Positions 13,501-28,506 are shown, numbered from the stretch's first letter. The stretch is DNA of 64,000 bases from Camarhynchus parvulus (GCF_901933205.1 NC_044572.1:23708501-23772500), one strand, 5' to 3'. Made by a program: numbers and translations. Notes: a model not told the origin generated them from the letters alone.

Positions 13501-16500
13501 TCTACCACCTGGTTCTGTAGTTGACCCAGGAAAGTACATGCAATGGATCTGATGACTGCACTTCAAACTGTACTAATAATTTATAGCTTGTTTGGAAAGG
13601 GGAATAAAGATTTACTATATTTTAGTGCTTTAGATTATCTACAATTACTCAATACCCTAAGACACTGTAGCTGAGAATGAGTATGTGTACTGCTAGTTTT
13701 TTAAAACCTGATGTTCTGTGATTCTAGGCATTCTGGACGTCCCAAACCCAGTGTTACCATCACCAGAATTTTGATATCATCACATCTGCATACATTATCT
13801 ACAACAACAAAGTCCCAAGCTCACGCTTTTTCTACACACAATGATGTAATTTCTCTAATTGGACAAATTTATACCATTGAAAGATGACTTATATGCCAAT
13901 AGCATGCCTCCCTGTGTCTGCTATTTGTGTCCAGCAGGAAACTTGGCCCATCATAGGTGTTTCAGTACAGTCACACATCTCTTATCTGCTATTACAATTT
14001 TCAAGCACAGTTGGTAATGCAATAACTGTCTCACATATATTAGGAGTTGACAGAGTAGGCTGAAAAATGAGACAACTGCTAAAAACATGATTTAATATTT
14101 AAAAATGAGTAAATAATAACCTCATACTATTCATGCCAATCTTGTGGCTTACGAATTTCTGGGACTGATGATTTTACCAAAAGCAGGCTGATTAAAACAC
14201 CATGGAGCCAGTGCATGAACAGTCTCAGTAATAAACCCATGTGAACAGAATTAATTCCCTCCTGGATAGATAAATCTTGTTGCACTAAGATAATACTGTC
14301 TTACTTTTGATTTGGGAAGGTGGAAAAGGGTTTTGGGAGAGGACTGTCTTTCCAGTTTCGGGTTTGAATTGGTGCCTGTAAACATGCAGTCACATGGCCA
14401 CCCTCAAGTATGACTTCTTCAGCTTGACTAGGCTGTAAATATAACAGAGGCTACAAAAACTAATAGTCTCTTCTGATGATTTTTAGCTTTGTATTTACTC
14501 CAAAGGGAGACAAACCCAGTTGATTGTTTAAATTATAGTCAAACGTGCCCAGCTGGAATTGTTACATAGATAGTCTGACTCCTGAGTCCCACATGCACAC
14601 CTACCAACCTCCTAGTCAGTGCAGCACTGAAATCATACAGGAGTGTGGTTTTGAAAACTGGGCAGGTATAGATAAAGTAAGATGAAGCACCAAAATATTT
14701 TGACATATTTTCTCAAGACTGACTACTCAGAAGGGAATCCATGATTGGTGATCTGAGTTTTCTTTTACAGAACATTGCACCCAGATCTGAACCTGGGATT
14801 CCAGTCTTTTCCCCCTTTCACCCTCATTCACCTGGATTAAGTATTACCTAACTGCAGCAAGAAGACATTCTCTTCTTCCCTAAAACACTGGTCATGGCTT
14901 CCTGCTTAGGAGCCGCCCACACTCTTTGAGCCAGCTGGAAGAGTTTTATGTATCCAGACAGCAGTACATGCTACTCCCATTTCTGCCTTTCTCTTTAATG
15001 AGGTGCTCACTGAGTAGAAGGTACAAAGCCCTTTCCTATTGGCCTGGAAAATGTTCTGCCTCAAAGTGTAGTATTTTTATAAGTAATTCAAATCTCTATC
15101 TAAACATTAAAAAAAAAAAAGTCAAATGATGTCCCCATGCCCTCAGGCCCCTGTCAATCCTGGCAGCTGTATCTCTGAAGGACTCTCTGATATGGCAGCA
15201 AGCCATACCATAGCATACAATTTCCTCTACTGGTTTTTATGATCCATGCACCAGAGTTTTTAAATCACAAAGAAAACAGGCACTATGACAAATACATTTA
15301 CTCTTCCGTTACACAATGACACTCCATCCAAATGTCCTGAAGTTGCTGCAAACTGCTTAACTAAACAGGAAATTTAAAAACTGGAGCTATCATACAAGGA
15401 ATTTTTGAATTAATGCTTTATTTCGGGGGTGCTGTCATCAGCAGTGCACATGGACAGAAAAGACAAACACAGCAGAAGAATTTCTGTGTACATAACACAT
15501 GCACCTGAGTACTGAGCAGTTTACTGCTGATCTGTACATAGAATAGGATCCTTGGGAATCTAACTGAGGGGGTTTAGGATACAAACTCTATGCATTCATC
15601 TCTGCAGAAGCCTATAAATCTGTACCAAAATGAAAATGTGCAGTTTAGCTATGACTTTATACAAACCTCAGACTGCAGGAGGAAAAGAGCTGAAAAGTGT
15701 CATTTGTTTAGCTGAATCAGCCAAGATGAGAGAAATGTTCAAATTTACTCTAGGTGTGACTAGACAGAGATATATTTATTTATTTTTTTTGTGTCCAAGT
15801 CCTTTACACACTTCTGTGTATTTCTGATCTACTTCTTAAATAAATACTTGGCTTGCATTTGTCTTAAATTGTTTGGATTAAGGGTGATTTAAACTGAGGC
15901 GCCATCCACTTAAAACACATAGTAACCTGTAACATACAGACTGGACCATTCATACAGAGCTCACTTTTCTCCTGCACTTATCCAGGCTTAAAACACCCTC
16001 ACTGTGTTTGTGACAGCCTACAACATTCCATTCAAGCAAACTCAGATTGTCCAATGTCTCCTTGACATAAACAGGATTCTGGTATGTTTTGTGATGCTGT
16101 ATAGTGTTTTATTATTAAACCCATTCCAGGGAAGTCCCTGAAATACAAAAATGCCCACGGAAGTCTCTGGCAGTATGTTTCTTAAAAATGACAGACCCTT
16201 AGGAGCTTTAAAAGAGAAAGCAAAAGAGAATAGGAAAAGAAGGCAAAAGTACCCAGTAGGACAGCAAAATGAAAAGGTTGTTTTAATATCAAACCCATAT
16301 CTATCACACAAAGCTTTAGCTGCATTCTCATACACTTATCCTACCAACACTAGTGGAAATACACATTGGTGATTACCCAAGGGCACTACCATTTCCCAGT
16401 AAAATTGCTATTGCATTTATTCAATCTTTTGGATATACTCCACGGAGTTTGCAAAATTTTGCATTTTATTGCTACCAAGGTCACAGTAACATGGGCTTTC

Positions 16501-16914
16501 TTTTGCAATCCATCAGAAGAATCCGAAAGACAACACAGATCATGCAGAGAGTATTGCAATGTTAACTCACAGAGCCACCATCAGGGCTGCTTGCTGTGGC
16601 TTTACAGCAAAGACCCTTGAGAAAAGTCTTCCAAATCATGCTTGTACACTGAAGCATGTAGAAGTCATATTGTTTGCAATGAAAGAATATAGTACATACA
16701 GATTTGGCAGTTTCCTGACCTCTACACTCCCAAATATAAGACTGAGAATGTCAGACTGACCCTATCTGGCAAGAAAAATAGAAGTCCTGGTTTTAGTGAA
16801 CTCTGGTTCAAATCAGATTCATTTCTAAAAGAAAAAATACTACTTATGTAGCATTAATGTAATATTTGCATTTAAGTAGGAAATTTAATTCACTGTGTGA
16901 ATATGGAGACTCAG

Positions 16915-16974
16915 AAAAGCTCATACACCATTATAAGAAAAAACAAAAAGCTCATACACCATTACAAGAAAAAC
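16915..16974. repeat. 31-bp tandem duplication, two copies
   Basis: The segment AAAAGCTCATACACCATTAT with an A-rich tail recurs 31 bp later with one T-to-C change (ATTACAAG). The near identity suggests a recent local duplication. Confidence 0.93.
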
Positions 16975-17180
16975 TAAAATTAAATTGGTGGAGTTTGTAT
17001 ATGGTAGTATTTCTTATCCGTCAAAATGCTTCAAATTAAATGAAAGGAAAAATAAAGTTTTGAGCATGTAATAAAGTTCTGCATTCATTTTTTGGCCTGT
17101 ATCACTCTTATTGCAAATGGCAAAATGAAGCTTTTGACTCTCCTTTTTGAATCAGAAAAACTAGCAGCAGCTTAATACTA

Positions 17181-17278
17181 TTGTGAATATATAGAATATG
17201 TCGAATATGTGAATATGTCAGATATGTCAAAATAAATATTGTGAAAAGGTGAACATGTGAATAGTATTGTGAATATGG
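17181..17278. repeat. Degenerate GAATATGT-type short tandem array
   Basis: The words GAATAT, GAATATGTC, GAATATGTG, GAATATGTCAGATATGTC and later GTGAATAGTATTGTGAATAT recur with an irregular 7-9 bp period. This is a decayed AT-rich minisatellite. No coding or RNA structure is apparent. Confidence 0.75.
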
Positions 17279-18479
17279 GCCAAGACTGAATCTTTAAAAG
17301 TTTGCAATTGAGAGTTTAAGTGATATTCCTAAAACACTCATTCTTTTTTTCTCTCAATTTTCTGACTTCATTTCTGAGTCAGAGACAGGGAGGGTGGAGG
17401 ATAACTCTACCCAGGCCATTTGACCAGGCAAGAAGCCCAAGAAAAATAATTTTTCCATATAACATTAATAAGCAGTAAAATCCCAAAGTTATTTTGCAAG
17501 ACTTCAGTTAGCATTTGAATTTATTGTATAAATTTCATAGTTGTTTCTCAAGGCCCTTATAGCACTGAATCCCCTTCTAAATTTAACTGATTTGGGGTTT
17601 TAGGTTTGACCCACTATATATTTTTATTTCAAATTTTTGTTCTGTACATCCTTTGGCTTCACCATGGGTGTTAAAAATGCTATACAGTTTCTACATGGAG
17701 ATCACCTAGGTGATGACAACATGCACTTTTTGCCTTTAGCTCAACCAAAATGCAAGTGATTGGGTTAGTACTAAGACAGAATTACCCTGTTAAAACTCTT
17801 GCAGGTTTGTTCCTCTCCACACCCTATATGGTACAACCTGCACATCAGTGTCTTTCCACAGGCAAAGACCAGAACTTGAATTCACAGATCACCTGCATCC
17901 AGCTATAATATTTTTGTAGTGAGATAGTTCTGATATCATACAATCAGCTAAAAAAAAGGCATTTATCTTGAAGGATGGGGTTGACTACACTTGTCATCTC
18001 TGTTACCCTACCATCAGACTACATAAGTTATTCATAAAAAAATCCCACCTTTAGAAAACAACTTTACAACAAGAGCAGACTACAAGCAAACACCTGATGC
18101 TTCAATGCACAAGCTGCAGAGGAAGAAGACCCTGCTGACCACAGTGCCCTGCCTTCCTCAGGGTAAATCCCTTCCAGAACCCAGCTTTACTCAAATTGAT
18201 CAACAGCCTCTCTCAGCCAGCTTTATCTGCATTAGGATTCAGATTCAACCAGAAGACCATGATGCTCATGCAAGTTTTACCAAGAGCTGAGACTCCCATC
18301 AAAAGAGACTTCAAGATAGCAACAAGTATGAATCAGCAATGGACATTTATATTTTGCACTGCAAATAAAACATCCTATCAGGCCTTTCCAATCTAAACAT
18401 GATTTGGTGTATTGTAACAGGCATTACTGCACATTTTTTTCAAATGAAAAGCATAAAGAAAATAAAACTGTATTTCTTA

Positions 18480-18623
<144 letters not shown>

Positions 18624-20594
18624 TTAGCTGCAGAATTACAACCTCCTAAGTGCTCTATGTACAGCTTCACTTAGTTCAATCTATATTGTAAAAACTCAAA
18701 ATATTAGGGAAAAGTGGTTTAGCCAGAACACAAAAAAGGGTCCTGTATGGAAAATCCCAGTATCCACAGCTGCAGTGATGATGACTCAGGATATGAGAAC
18801 ATTTCTTGTCAAGAACATTGCAATTCAGGGTACAACAAAGCTATAGTTTCAGAGTACAGCATTGGCATGACAATCACAGTACCATAACACACTATCAGCA
18901 ACTCTTTGAAGCTTTTGCAGCTTACAGACCCCAAACACTTTCCAATGGAGATTTGGACTCTCCATAGGGCTAATGTTAGTCAATTGAACAAGGTGTTTTT
19001 TCTTAACTTTTGTGGATGTAGATGTAGTCACCAGAGGCAAAGCAGAAATAAACAAATCAGGGAATACGGTGGGTTTACCCATAGGGCAAATCAGAATCTG
19101 TAGCAGGTCTGTTCTCAGCCCTTTATGTACTATTTTCTATAAGAGAAATTGGTTAAACTCAAGTGCATGGGCCAATTAAGGTAAACATGTTTGACCTGCC
19201 TCAAAAGTTATCTCAGAAGAAACTGAACTTTTTTTTTTTTATCAGTTGGATACCAATTAAGTCAAACTCTTCTCAAAGCTGTCCCTTACCAAAGGCATCA
19301 GTTCTGTCTACTGTGGTTTTCTTAGACACAAAGGAATGCTAAACTGTCAGTTTTTAACTAAGCAACACAGCACAAGGATTCCTGGCAGATTCCTGACCTT
19401 TACAGTTGTGTGACTGTCTCTGTCCATGTGCTGCTGGTCAGACCAGCAGTAACTTCTGGTTGTTCTTCTACAGTAACACTGTATGTTCAAGTGACACACT
19501 CCTTCCCACGGACATATGCCATGTGAAGTGCCTGCTTTTAGGCTGCTCTTGTCCTGGTGGTTATGTCACAACATGTAGGGTCTCAGTGGAAATTTTACTG
19601 GCACTGCTCCATCACTGTACTTTCGTAAGTCTTGCTCACTGGACCCACAACAGAGATGGAACAGTTTATATTTATCCTTTTGTATCCCACAAGTAGACCA
19701 AATACAGATGAGGCTGACTGTCTCTTCAGGATATTTGCGGAAGAATGCAAGGAGCTTCTGCAGAGTCCTGTGTGAGCTACTATCTTGCTAGAATATAATC
19801 TCAGAGCCAAAGGAGTATTCCTCCTGAATACAGTTAAAATCCAGCCATAACAACATATGACCATCATCTAAGTGCCAATATTTTCTTACTCTATGCTATG
19901 ATTTAAACCTCTGACTATTAATATGGGGGCTGGCAGGGCCTCTGCAATTACTAGTGTTTTCTTCAACAAACATGAAAATGGGAGATGTAACATTCAGGAG
20001 GAGCATGAACCAAACCAAACCTCTGGAAAAAAATAGGATAAAAACAAAGAAAAATATAAGAATGAAAATAAATTTTAAAATTATGTTAACTAGGATAGTG
20101 AGTTCTGAATTTCAAGACCAACACAAAGAAATGTGTAAGAATAGTGGTTTTTTTTTAATGATAATAATGTAATTGTCTTCTAAAGAAAAATAACAATGGA
20201 AGTAATCAGCCAAATTTGCTGGTCAAAGCCAGATGAAACAAAAGCAAATACAACATTTATTACAATCGTTAAATGCCCTGACAGCCTTTGGAACCACTGA
20301 ATGGCTATTGAAGGGAGGTTCATGGATATTTGCAAGAGTGGTCATATTTGCTAACTGTTCTTTTAAACACTTTGATGTTTCTTTATAAAATTTGTTGATG
20401 AAACAGTTCAATAACACAGTACAAAGTACTATGCTGGCAAGCTACATTTCCAGATACCAATCCACAGAAACAGATTCCTGTGTGGAAGCTGGGCTTTGCT
20501 TAGCTCCATTTGTCTTGTTCCTGATTTGCTACCATACCAGTGATGCTTTTATGAAACACTTCTCTCTACAAAAACCAGAGACGTTTCTTCAGAG

Positions 20595-20625
20595 ATTTGT
20601 CTTCTTCCAAGGAAAGAAGACAAAT
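20595..20625. other. Perfect hairpin: 12-bp stem, 7-nt loop
   Basis: The arm ATTTGTCTTCTT (20595-20606) is exactly complementary to AAGAAGACAAAT (20614-20625) around the loop CCAAGGA. The stem is AT-rich and too short for a microRNA precursor. It could be chance or a decayed inverted-repeat terminus. Confidence 0.85.
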
Positions 20626-20979
20626 ATATCTGTAGGTCAGGGATTCTCTCTGGAGATGTCCTGTCTGAATCAGATATAATTCCTCCTAAAACATGTTATT
20701 TTTCCTAATGCAGATATATCTCTCAAACTGAACTATGCTTTTATTCTCGCAGTACATTTGTGGAAAAGCTTACTGAGGTGATATTGCTTTGAGAAATTAG
20801 ATATAACAATTTCAACCCATTACTGTTTGTGAATGGCTGGGTGTAGTGTCAGGAGGAAGAGCTGTGTGGTCTCTGATCTGTGGGAATACCATCAAACTTC
20901 ATGATTCCTCGTTTAAGGTCCACATGGTTCTTCTCACAGAGATAAGATGACTTATAATAAGGATGATTTATTCTCCTCA

Positions 20980-21290
20980 ATCCCACAAGCCCTGCAGCAT
21001 TAAGGCTCTGCACTCTCACAGGGAAAGAACCAAGGGATGCATGGTTGTGGACCACATGCCCAAACTGCAGTCCCTTCCAGATGGGTGTGGACAGGACAGC
21101 TGCTCCCTTCCTGAGGGATGCACCACAGCTCGTGCCCGTGCCCAGGGGAAGAGCGCTGTTTTCAGAGGGCTGCGGAAGTGTGCAGCACCGTGGCTGCTTC
21201 TCCCGTGTGACCCCTTACTGCCAAGTTCCCCAAGCATTTGCACCCTGCTATGCTCCATCCACGCATACACTGGGGCACTGGGAGATTTTA
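20980..21290. other. GC-rich patch of unknown origin
   Basis: About 300 bp have clearly higher GC and more CpG (ACAGCTCGTGCCCGTGCCC, AGCGCTG, CTGCGGAAG, CCCGTGTGACC) than the intron around them, with stop-poor frames on both strands. No protein family is recognisable in any frame, and no terminal repeats or target-site duplications are evident. A decayed mobile element or a small CpG-containing regulatory element are both possible. Confidence 0.4.
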
Positions 21291-22049
21291 CTTGAGTAAT
21301 TTGGAAAGTTAAACCTGTAAAATGTAAGATTTTCAAAAGACTAATAGTTGAATTTCAGCTAATGCCTGACTGCATTATAGTCAGAGGAGAAGGAATCTGC
21401 GTTGAGCCATTTTGATATGCTCTGTCATTAATGTGTCACTATAAAAGTGATCAAATAACCTTTATGGTTTATAACATCAAATTTTTGTTTCAAAATGTGA
21501 ATCTGAAAGAGATCAAAATGTACTAAATGTCAGTTCACACACAAGTAATGCCACAAAAGGATGACTCCTTTTGTGGTCAGGGGCTTCTCCTGAAAAGCAC
21601 AGGATGATGAGTATGATGCAGTGGTTTTGACAGTTTCACACTCTTTCTTACCATAGAAACCAAGAAAACATTTGTGGACATTCCATTAACATTTGCAGAG
21701 AAGTAGAAATGAAAATTATTCTGAACACAGGATATGGTGAGGCTGAACAAGCAGGTCATCACTTCCTCTTTAGCATAGTTCTCAGTGAAAAAATGCTTTG
21801 CTTAGGTAAGTCACACTACCAGGGAAACAAGGCCTCCCTGAGCGACAGGGCACTTAACAGAGCTGCTTGATTAAGTCCCATTTTTAGGATGAAAAAAGCA
21901 TCAGTACCTGCATCAGTACATCTCACTTAAATTCTGTCTCTCCTGAAAATCTGGCACATATGAAATGCAGCACATGATGACTGCTGTGTAGGAAAAGGAT
22001 TAATGATCACGTGCTGATGGAGATCCTAAATTGTGCAAGACTCCAAAAT

Positions 22050-22460
22050 ACTTTGGAGGTTGTAGACTTTAGTGACCATGTTGCGTTTTAGTCCCTTTCT
22101 CCTAAGGAACTTCACTGCCTTCTCCTTGCTTCTGCTCACCCTGGCTAGTCTCTTCAGCTCCTCTCTTAGACTAGCCAGGTTTCTACCACGTCCCATGACC
22201 CCCTGGCTTCTTTCTGCTGCCTTCCTGTCACACACACCAGTGGTCCTCTGACAGCATCACCAAACATACCTAATTCCCTGCTGCTCCTGTGCAAACACCC
22301 AGGTGAACACAGTCTGCTGCCCTGCTACATCCCACGGGCTCTGCTTTCCCTCACATTCCTCACCAGCTCCTCTGTACCTCCAAGTTCCCCCAAATTTCAC
22401 ACCCTGTCCTCTCTTCTGCCAACTGTCTCTAAATGTTCCTGGGCACAATTATCTCCTTTT
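22050..22460. other. C/T-rich GC-elevated patch, nothing identified
   Basis: The plus strand is pyrimidine-rich (CCCTTTCTCCTAAGG, CTTCAGCTCCTCTCTTAG, CCAACTGTCTCTAAATG). The minus-strand frame at 22235-22026 encodes a basic, leucine/lysine/arginine-rich 69-residue stretch ending QSILESCTI that I do not recognise. Chance or an old repeat is likelier than a gene. Confidence 0.3.
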
Positions 22461-24879
22461 CCCCCTTTAGCTTCTTAGCCCACTCTGCCTGTCCTGAAGA
22501 TATCCTGTAACATTTGTATTTAATAGATCCAGCTACATATGAAAAGACTGAGAATATTCACACACTGGACAAAGTAGGTACCTAAATAAGTTCCTTTTCC
22601 AGTGCACATTCTATGTTTCTACTATCCAGATAAGATTGGATGGTATCAGGTAAGAAGCAGCTGCAGATCACTACTTCCAACTATTTTAAAGTTAACAGAT
22701 TTAGGCAGCACTCCATGATGAAAATAAATGACATGTATTTGAGAGGCAGTAGAGAGGAAAAGAACATCTGCAAAAGTCTACTGAGGCTGTGTCTGACTCT
22801 CTGAAGAAGGAAATGTGCTCAGTGAGAAGCAAGGGCAGAGCAGCATTTAGAGTCAGATGAAGAAAGAGAACTTCATTTTCAAATAAAGCTTTCTGCCTTT
22901 CAGCCACCGGACAGATGTGGCTATCAGGCACCACCTAGCTCAAGAAGTTTCAATCCTTTATCTCATGTTACTTGTTTCTGATGAAAAATCAAATTAGTGG
23001 GAAGTGTCTACTCATTGGCAACAGAAGAGAAGATCTAGGCATTGTGTCAGTCTCATATAGTTTCCATTTACTTTACAGAACAGATTTTCATTTTTGCATA
23101 ACTGCTTAATTTAAATGGATCTGCACAATATACAGCCCTTTCCAAATATAGTTGCTGTCTGAATTGCATTCAGTTATAAAAAGACAAAGACAAACAGTGG
23201 TTTAGGGATGGAGTTGAGTAACACAGACACAAAAGACTACATTTCAGTTTGCCACAGACTTTAAGTACAGACCAATGCCCAGTTGCACAGCTACACGAAC
23301 AAAGCAGGGATCAGACTGTAACACAGCAGCTATGTCTGTGCTAGGAAATTAAATGGGACAGGAAATGTTCCTTTGGCACTGAGACCAAAAAGTACAGAGT
23401 GGCCTATGTCCATATTATTAAATTCTCAGCTTCCCAAAAAAGGTGACCGCATGCAAACTGCTTATTGGGAATGGTCTTCGGTCCATGCTTAGCTGCCAGC
23501 GCCTAGGAACTGTCTGGGGAAGGGCTGGTTGGAGTAACTCATGCCAGGAACCATTCTAATAATTTAACAGTATAGACAATTGAGCCCCAGTACCCACGAA
23601 TGTTTTCTGGCACTGTTTAATCCACCAGCCAGTGAGTCACACTGTGACCCCGGGTCTTCCTTTCACTCCAGAAAGAAGGCATTTTGCTATGCTTCCCTCA
23701 TCTCCTCTGATTCAGAGGTGGCTCCACAAGAGTGATGGGGTGGGGGAGGCATGGCCTACTCCTCATCTCACCCAGCAACTGGTCTTACTTTATCCTAAAT
23801 GCGTTGCACAGGTCAGATGAACACACACTGCATTTGATTGCCATCCATGGGGAGAATCTGACTGGCCCATATGTAGACATCCTCCTTTTAGATATCCAAA
23901 GTTGAATGAGACTAATTCTATACTAATTAGTTCTGAAGGGGCTTGGAAGAAGCCTGTAAAACCTTTTAAAACACTAACTTTCACAGAAATCATGCCACAA
24001 AAGAAATTAGCAGGATGCTTAAATTCACATCAAGTATCTCTGAATCCAAGTAAAATTCTTTCTGTGAATATTCTGCTTTTGTGATTGTGGTTTCTTCTCT
24101 GCTCTTTCTGTACTGATTTTGTTAATTATATTGGCCATTAGATGCTGGTTCATTTTGTTACTTAAAGTATTTAAATCTCATGAAAGATTACTTGCAAATT
24201 TATTTTTTAATGTTCTCTACAATAGCTCTTAAACTCAGTTTAAGAACTTAGTTTTTTTGTTCAGTTCTCACTAACAAGGTTTTCACATGATCTCCAGGAC
24301 ATCTTTTTGACTGTTTTTCATTTATTTTTGTCCTTTCTTTTTGAGCAAAATGAGGGAACATACCTACAGAATATATGGTACAGTATGCAGAATCAAGTTC
24401 TTCAGCGTAGCTTCATGGTCTTCCAATTTCACAAAAAATCTTTTACTGTTCACAAGGATTGAAAGTAGAATCTTAGCAAAATCACTATGAACTTGTTACT
24501 TCATGGCTTATTCTTTAGGTCTGAGACTGTAAAACAACTTGAAGAATTTTCTTGAAGCTTTGTAAAAAATGTCTTCTCATCTTTATGACTAAGCTTGACA
24601 CATTTGCCACAGACTAGCTGGAGAGGACAGAATTACAGACAAGCATATTGATTGAAGCCTGGCTTGAATCCCTACTGCAGAGAGAGGCTGTCTCTGCCTA
24701 ATCCACCTCCCTCTCACTTGGTAGAAACTCAGTTGAAAAGACTCCACAGAGACTGAAAAGAAGAAATGTAATTTCTGAACTGAATATGCTAAAATGGCTT
24801 TCTGGTCTAACAGTGTACAGTTGCTTAAAATGAAGTCAATGTAATATTAAAAACTGCTTAGGAAAAGAAAGTATTTGTT

Positions 24880-25440
24880 TTCCAAACTGTCTTCAGTTTG
24901 GAGTGTGGACCAACAGCGAGGACTGAGCAGGGCAGAAGTGGCAATCCAGAGGGCTGATGACACTAGGTTGTGGCATGATGGCATTTCTGCAGGATCATGG
25001 GCCCTACACTTGTCCTGTGTGCTGCTCTGAGTCCTCCTGACAGCCCAAGGTGGCCCCACTTTCCAATCCTCTGGTGTAACAGATCCACCACCGCCCCCTC
25101 ACCATGCCCTGTTCTGCTCCAGCAATGATGACATTCCCCACCTCCTCTTCCATGCCCTCTAGGAACACTCCAAAGACCTCTGGAAGTGCATCACACCTAC
25201 CCCACATAGGGAAATGATTTCATGTGTGTTTTTGTGTGCCTGAGTCCCAGGAAATAAGGGAGGAGGTAGTCTGGGGTGTGCTGGAGGCAGGAGCAAGGCA
25301 AAAAGGGGTGAGGAAGGGAGGAGAGACAATGCCTCATTCCACCCTGCAGCACCATGCACAACAATTCCAGCAGAGACAGAGAACACATTCAAAACCCACC
25401 TGTCCCACAGGTGCAATGAGGACAAGATAGGGGATTTTAG
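24880..25440. other. GC-richer patch, nothing identified
   Basis: The composition shifts to G/C-rich, with purine-rich plus strand at 25240-25340 (GGAGGAGACAATGCC-like words) and several overlapping frames on the minus strand. None shows a known domain. It may be an old repeat. I cannot assign it. Confidence 0.3.
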
Positions 25441-28400
25441 CATGTGCTGAATTTTAGCCTTTGTACAATGATTTATTTTTCGTCTCTGGCTTGGAACAGG
25501 GGTGTGTCTCCTTTCCTTGCTGGCAACTGTCTAACTGTTTTCCTATCACTATCCTTAGAGCATTCACTGAGCATTCTGCATTTATAAAGCACATCTAGGA
25601 CTCTCTTTAACCTATCTCTGAAGACCTATTATTATTGCTAACTGTGATAGAGAAGGTAGTAATTGCTACATTATATGATGTACTTTAGTTTCCAGGGATA
25701 GTATCTGCCCCAACAATTACATTTGTTTAATCTCTCATTTGAGTAGTGGTTCTTCCATGGTTATTTAACTGTTTTCAGTTCCATCACACAGATAGGTATG
25801 ACTGGAGAGAATGTTTCTTTCTTAGAGAAAGATGACCATAGTTTGTCTGTTTATGGAAACATTAAAATAGATTCCCTTTTAAAGTAAGTGTGTATCAAAC
25901 TACTCTAGTGGCATTTAAAAAGCACTTCACTTCTCGACAAAAGATTTAGAATACAAAACATGAAATCCTTTCTAGTGCTCTGGGTCTCATGAAGTGCACA
26001 TGGTAATACCAATTTTATCTCTTTATTCACATTTATCTCCATTTTGGGCACAAGCTTGATTAATTGCTTTATGAAAATCAGAATGAATGCTGTTGTCATT
26101 CCATGAGTTAGATCATCGAGCAAAAGATTATTTATTCACAGAAGACACAAATCCTGATCACATGTACCACCCACTATCAAACTGCTGTTTTAGAACGGGA
26201 TCTCCTGGTTTTGATGCTAAAACATTTGTGATTTGAAGGAAATATGGTTTAGCATCTACTGTAAGATAACATGACAAATAAAGAAGCCATTCATTTCTTA
26301 GATGTTCTATACACACAAAGCTAACCAGAATTTTTCCTTTTTAATTTCTAGGAAGAACCACATCACCCAGTGTGACAGTGCTGCTGAAGAGCATTTCTAG
26401 GTACATCCGTTGTCAGGAGGCATGAACGTGTGTGCGTGTGTGTCTGCACATCATGTGCCTAGCTGAAGATACTTTACCTACATTCAGTGGTTTTACCTTA
26501 AAAGTCTCTGTGCACTAAACATCTGTGTGGAACAGCTACTAGAAAGGAAACCTGGCTCTTAACATGAGGTAATATTTCAACCACTAGTGATTCAGACCTT
26601 ACCTCAAAATTCATACAAGGAAATATATTTCTACTAAGCAGAGTATTTCACAGAATTCTCTACAGAGATGATGTAGAGAACATTTCTGAAAGACTATCTG
26701 AGACTTCAGGTGAAAAGTGTTTTATCTTTACACAAAAAGAAAGGAGCAAAATAGTATCAGCAACACTACTCTACTTCATCCAGATCCCATGGAAGTCAGA
26801 CTTGCCAGGCCTTGTTGTGTATTGAAATCAAAACCATGATTCTCTATTCTCTGAGCTGCAGTGCAGCCTTCTATGGAATATGGGACAACTTTACAGAAAT
26901 GGTCAGCTTTGCATGCAATGAGACTTGTGCTCATATTGCAATGTATTTACTGAGAGACATACTTAACATTGAGAGTGACAGACTTTAAACAGAAGTAGCC
27001 ATTCTTCAATCATGATTCAAAACTCCGAATCAAATCTCCTGACTGAAACAACAAATTCTAATAATCTATCTCAGAACTAAAAAGACCCACAAAGGCAGAC
27101 AGAAATAAACATCACTGTCTTCTTATGCAGATCAAGTCAAACACCTACTGTAAGGAAGAAGACATTTCCTTTCACAATTCCAAACGAAACTAAAGCTAAA
27201 AAACCCTTAGAAAATCTAAAAGGTGCTAAAAGGTGTCAGCCTGAGACTGTGCCTTGGAATACAGACCTTGTTCTGGGTCTGGCTGCAGCAATTTGGCATA
27301 TTTCCACTTGCTCAGTCACCTGATGGCATTAGCTAGCTCAGGAAACAGTCCTAACTTCTAGAAGTACATCTTGGTCTTTGTTACAGTTGCTTTGCTCTCC
27401 TGTACATCTTTAAGCCACAAAATCAACTCATCTAGCATCCTGCATATTCCCATTGGATGCCATCCACCTCTTTTACAGTCTCTCACATCACTGATATCCT
27501 GTCTCTGGGAGCAGGAGAACACACAGCTCTAACTTGTGCCAAGGACCAAACCGCAGTTATCTCTATGCCAAGATCCCCCAAGCTGCTCTTGTGACTGCCT
27601 GGCCTTTTCTTGAGTTCATCAGTCCAGAGAATCTGAGCCTTACCACCTACAGCTGGACTTGATAATGATGACCGGCTTTTCACTGCTGCCAGAAAACCAG
27701 AGCCTGGTCGACAGAAAAAAGTGTTCCCACTTCCTGGGGTGCTGTGTTGCACTCCAGTCCTGAACAGAAAAAGCCTAAACCACGAAGGCCACCACAGCCC
27801 TCTCTCCCACAGACCTTTGGCCCACTTCTGTCAAGCCATCTTGAACAAAAGGAGGAGATGCCAAGAGAAACCACAAAGAATGGATTAAACTGGGCCAGTT
27901 CTCCAGGTGAGAGGCTTTACTGTGGGCAGCTTGGGAGTCTAGACAGCAGAAACTTGGTGCAAACAAATTCTACAAGATAATATTTTCATTCAGTTGAGAA
28001 TGAAACCTAGAAACTGTTGTTGTGTCTGAAGGCTAAGTACCAATTTCACTGAGAGCCTGGTATAGCAGACAAAAGGCTGGTGGAGCAACATTGTCAGAGA
28101 TGGTCATGTGAAGCAATAGCTTAAGAGTAAAAACTCCCAGGGTTCAGGAGTTTTTAATAACCCAGGGTTGCAAACTAGTCAGCTTCTCTGCAGTAGAAGC
28201 TTCACTTGGGATGTACCTGCCCTCACTACGTGTAGAGTTCAACTGGCTCATCATCATGACAACCATCACAGAGCTGGGCCTTCCCACCTATGGCATAAAG
28301 CAACTCTGAACACTGCAAATCTGTTCCACATTTGAAGCTGAATGCAGCAGATTTTACTATGGCCTTACATAAATGTATGGCTTTAAACTGAAGTAAGCAA

Positions 28401-28506
28401 AATTGTAAGTGATACCACAGAGATGAACCTCCTATGAAATACCTTCCAAGAATTCCTTGAAATTACATTTGGGATACAAAACCCTCATGAAACATCCTTC
28501 TTTCTT

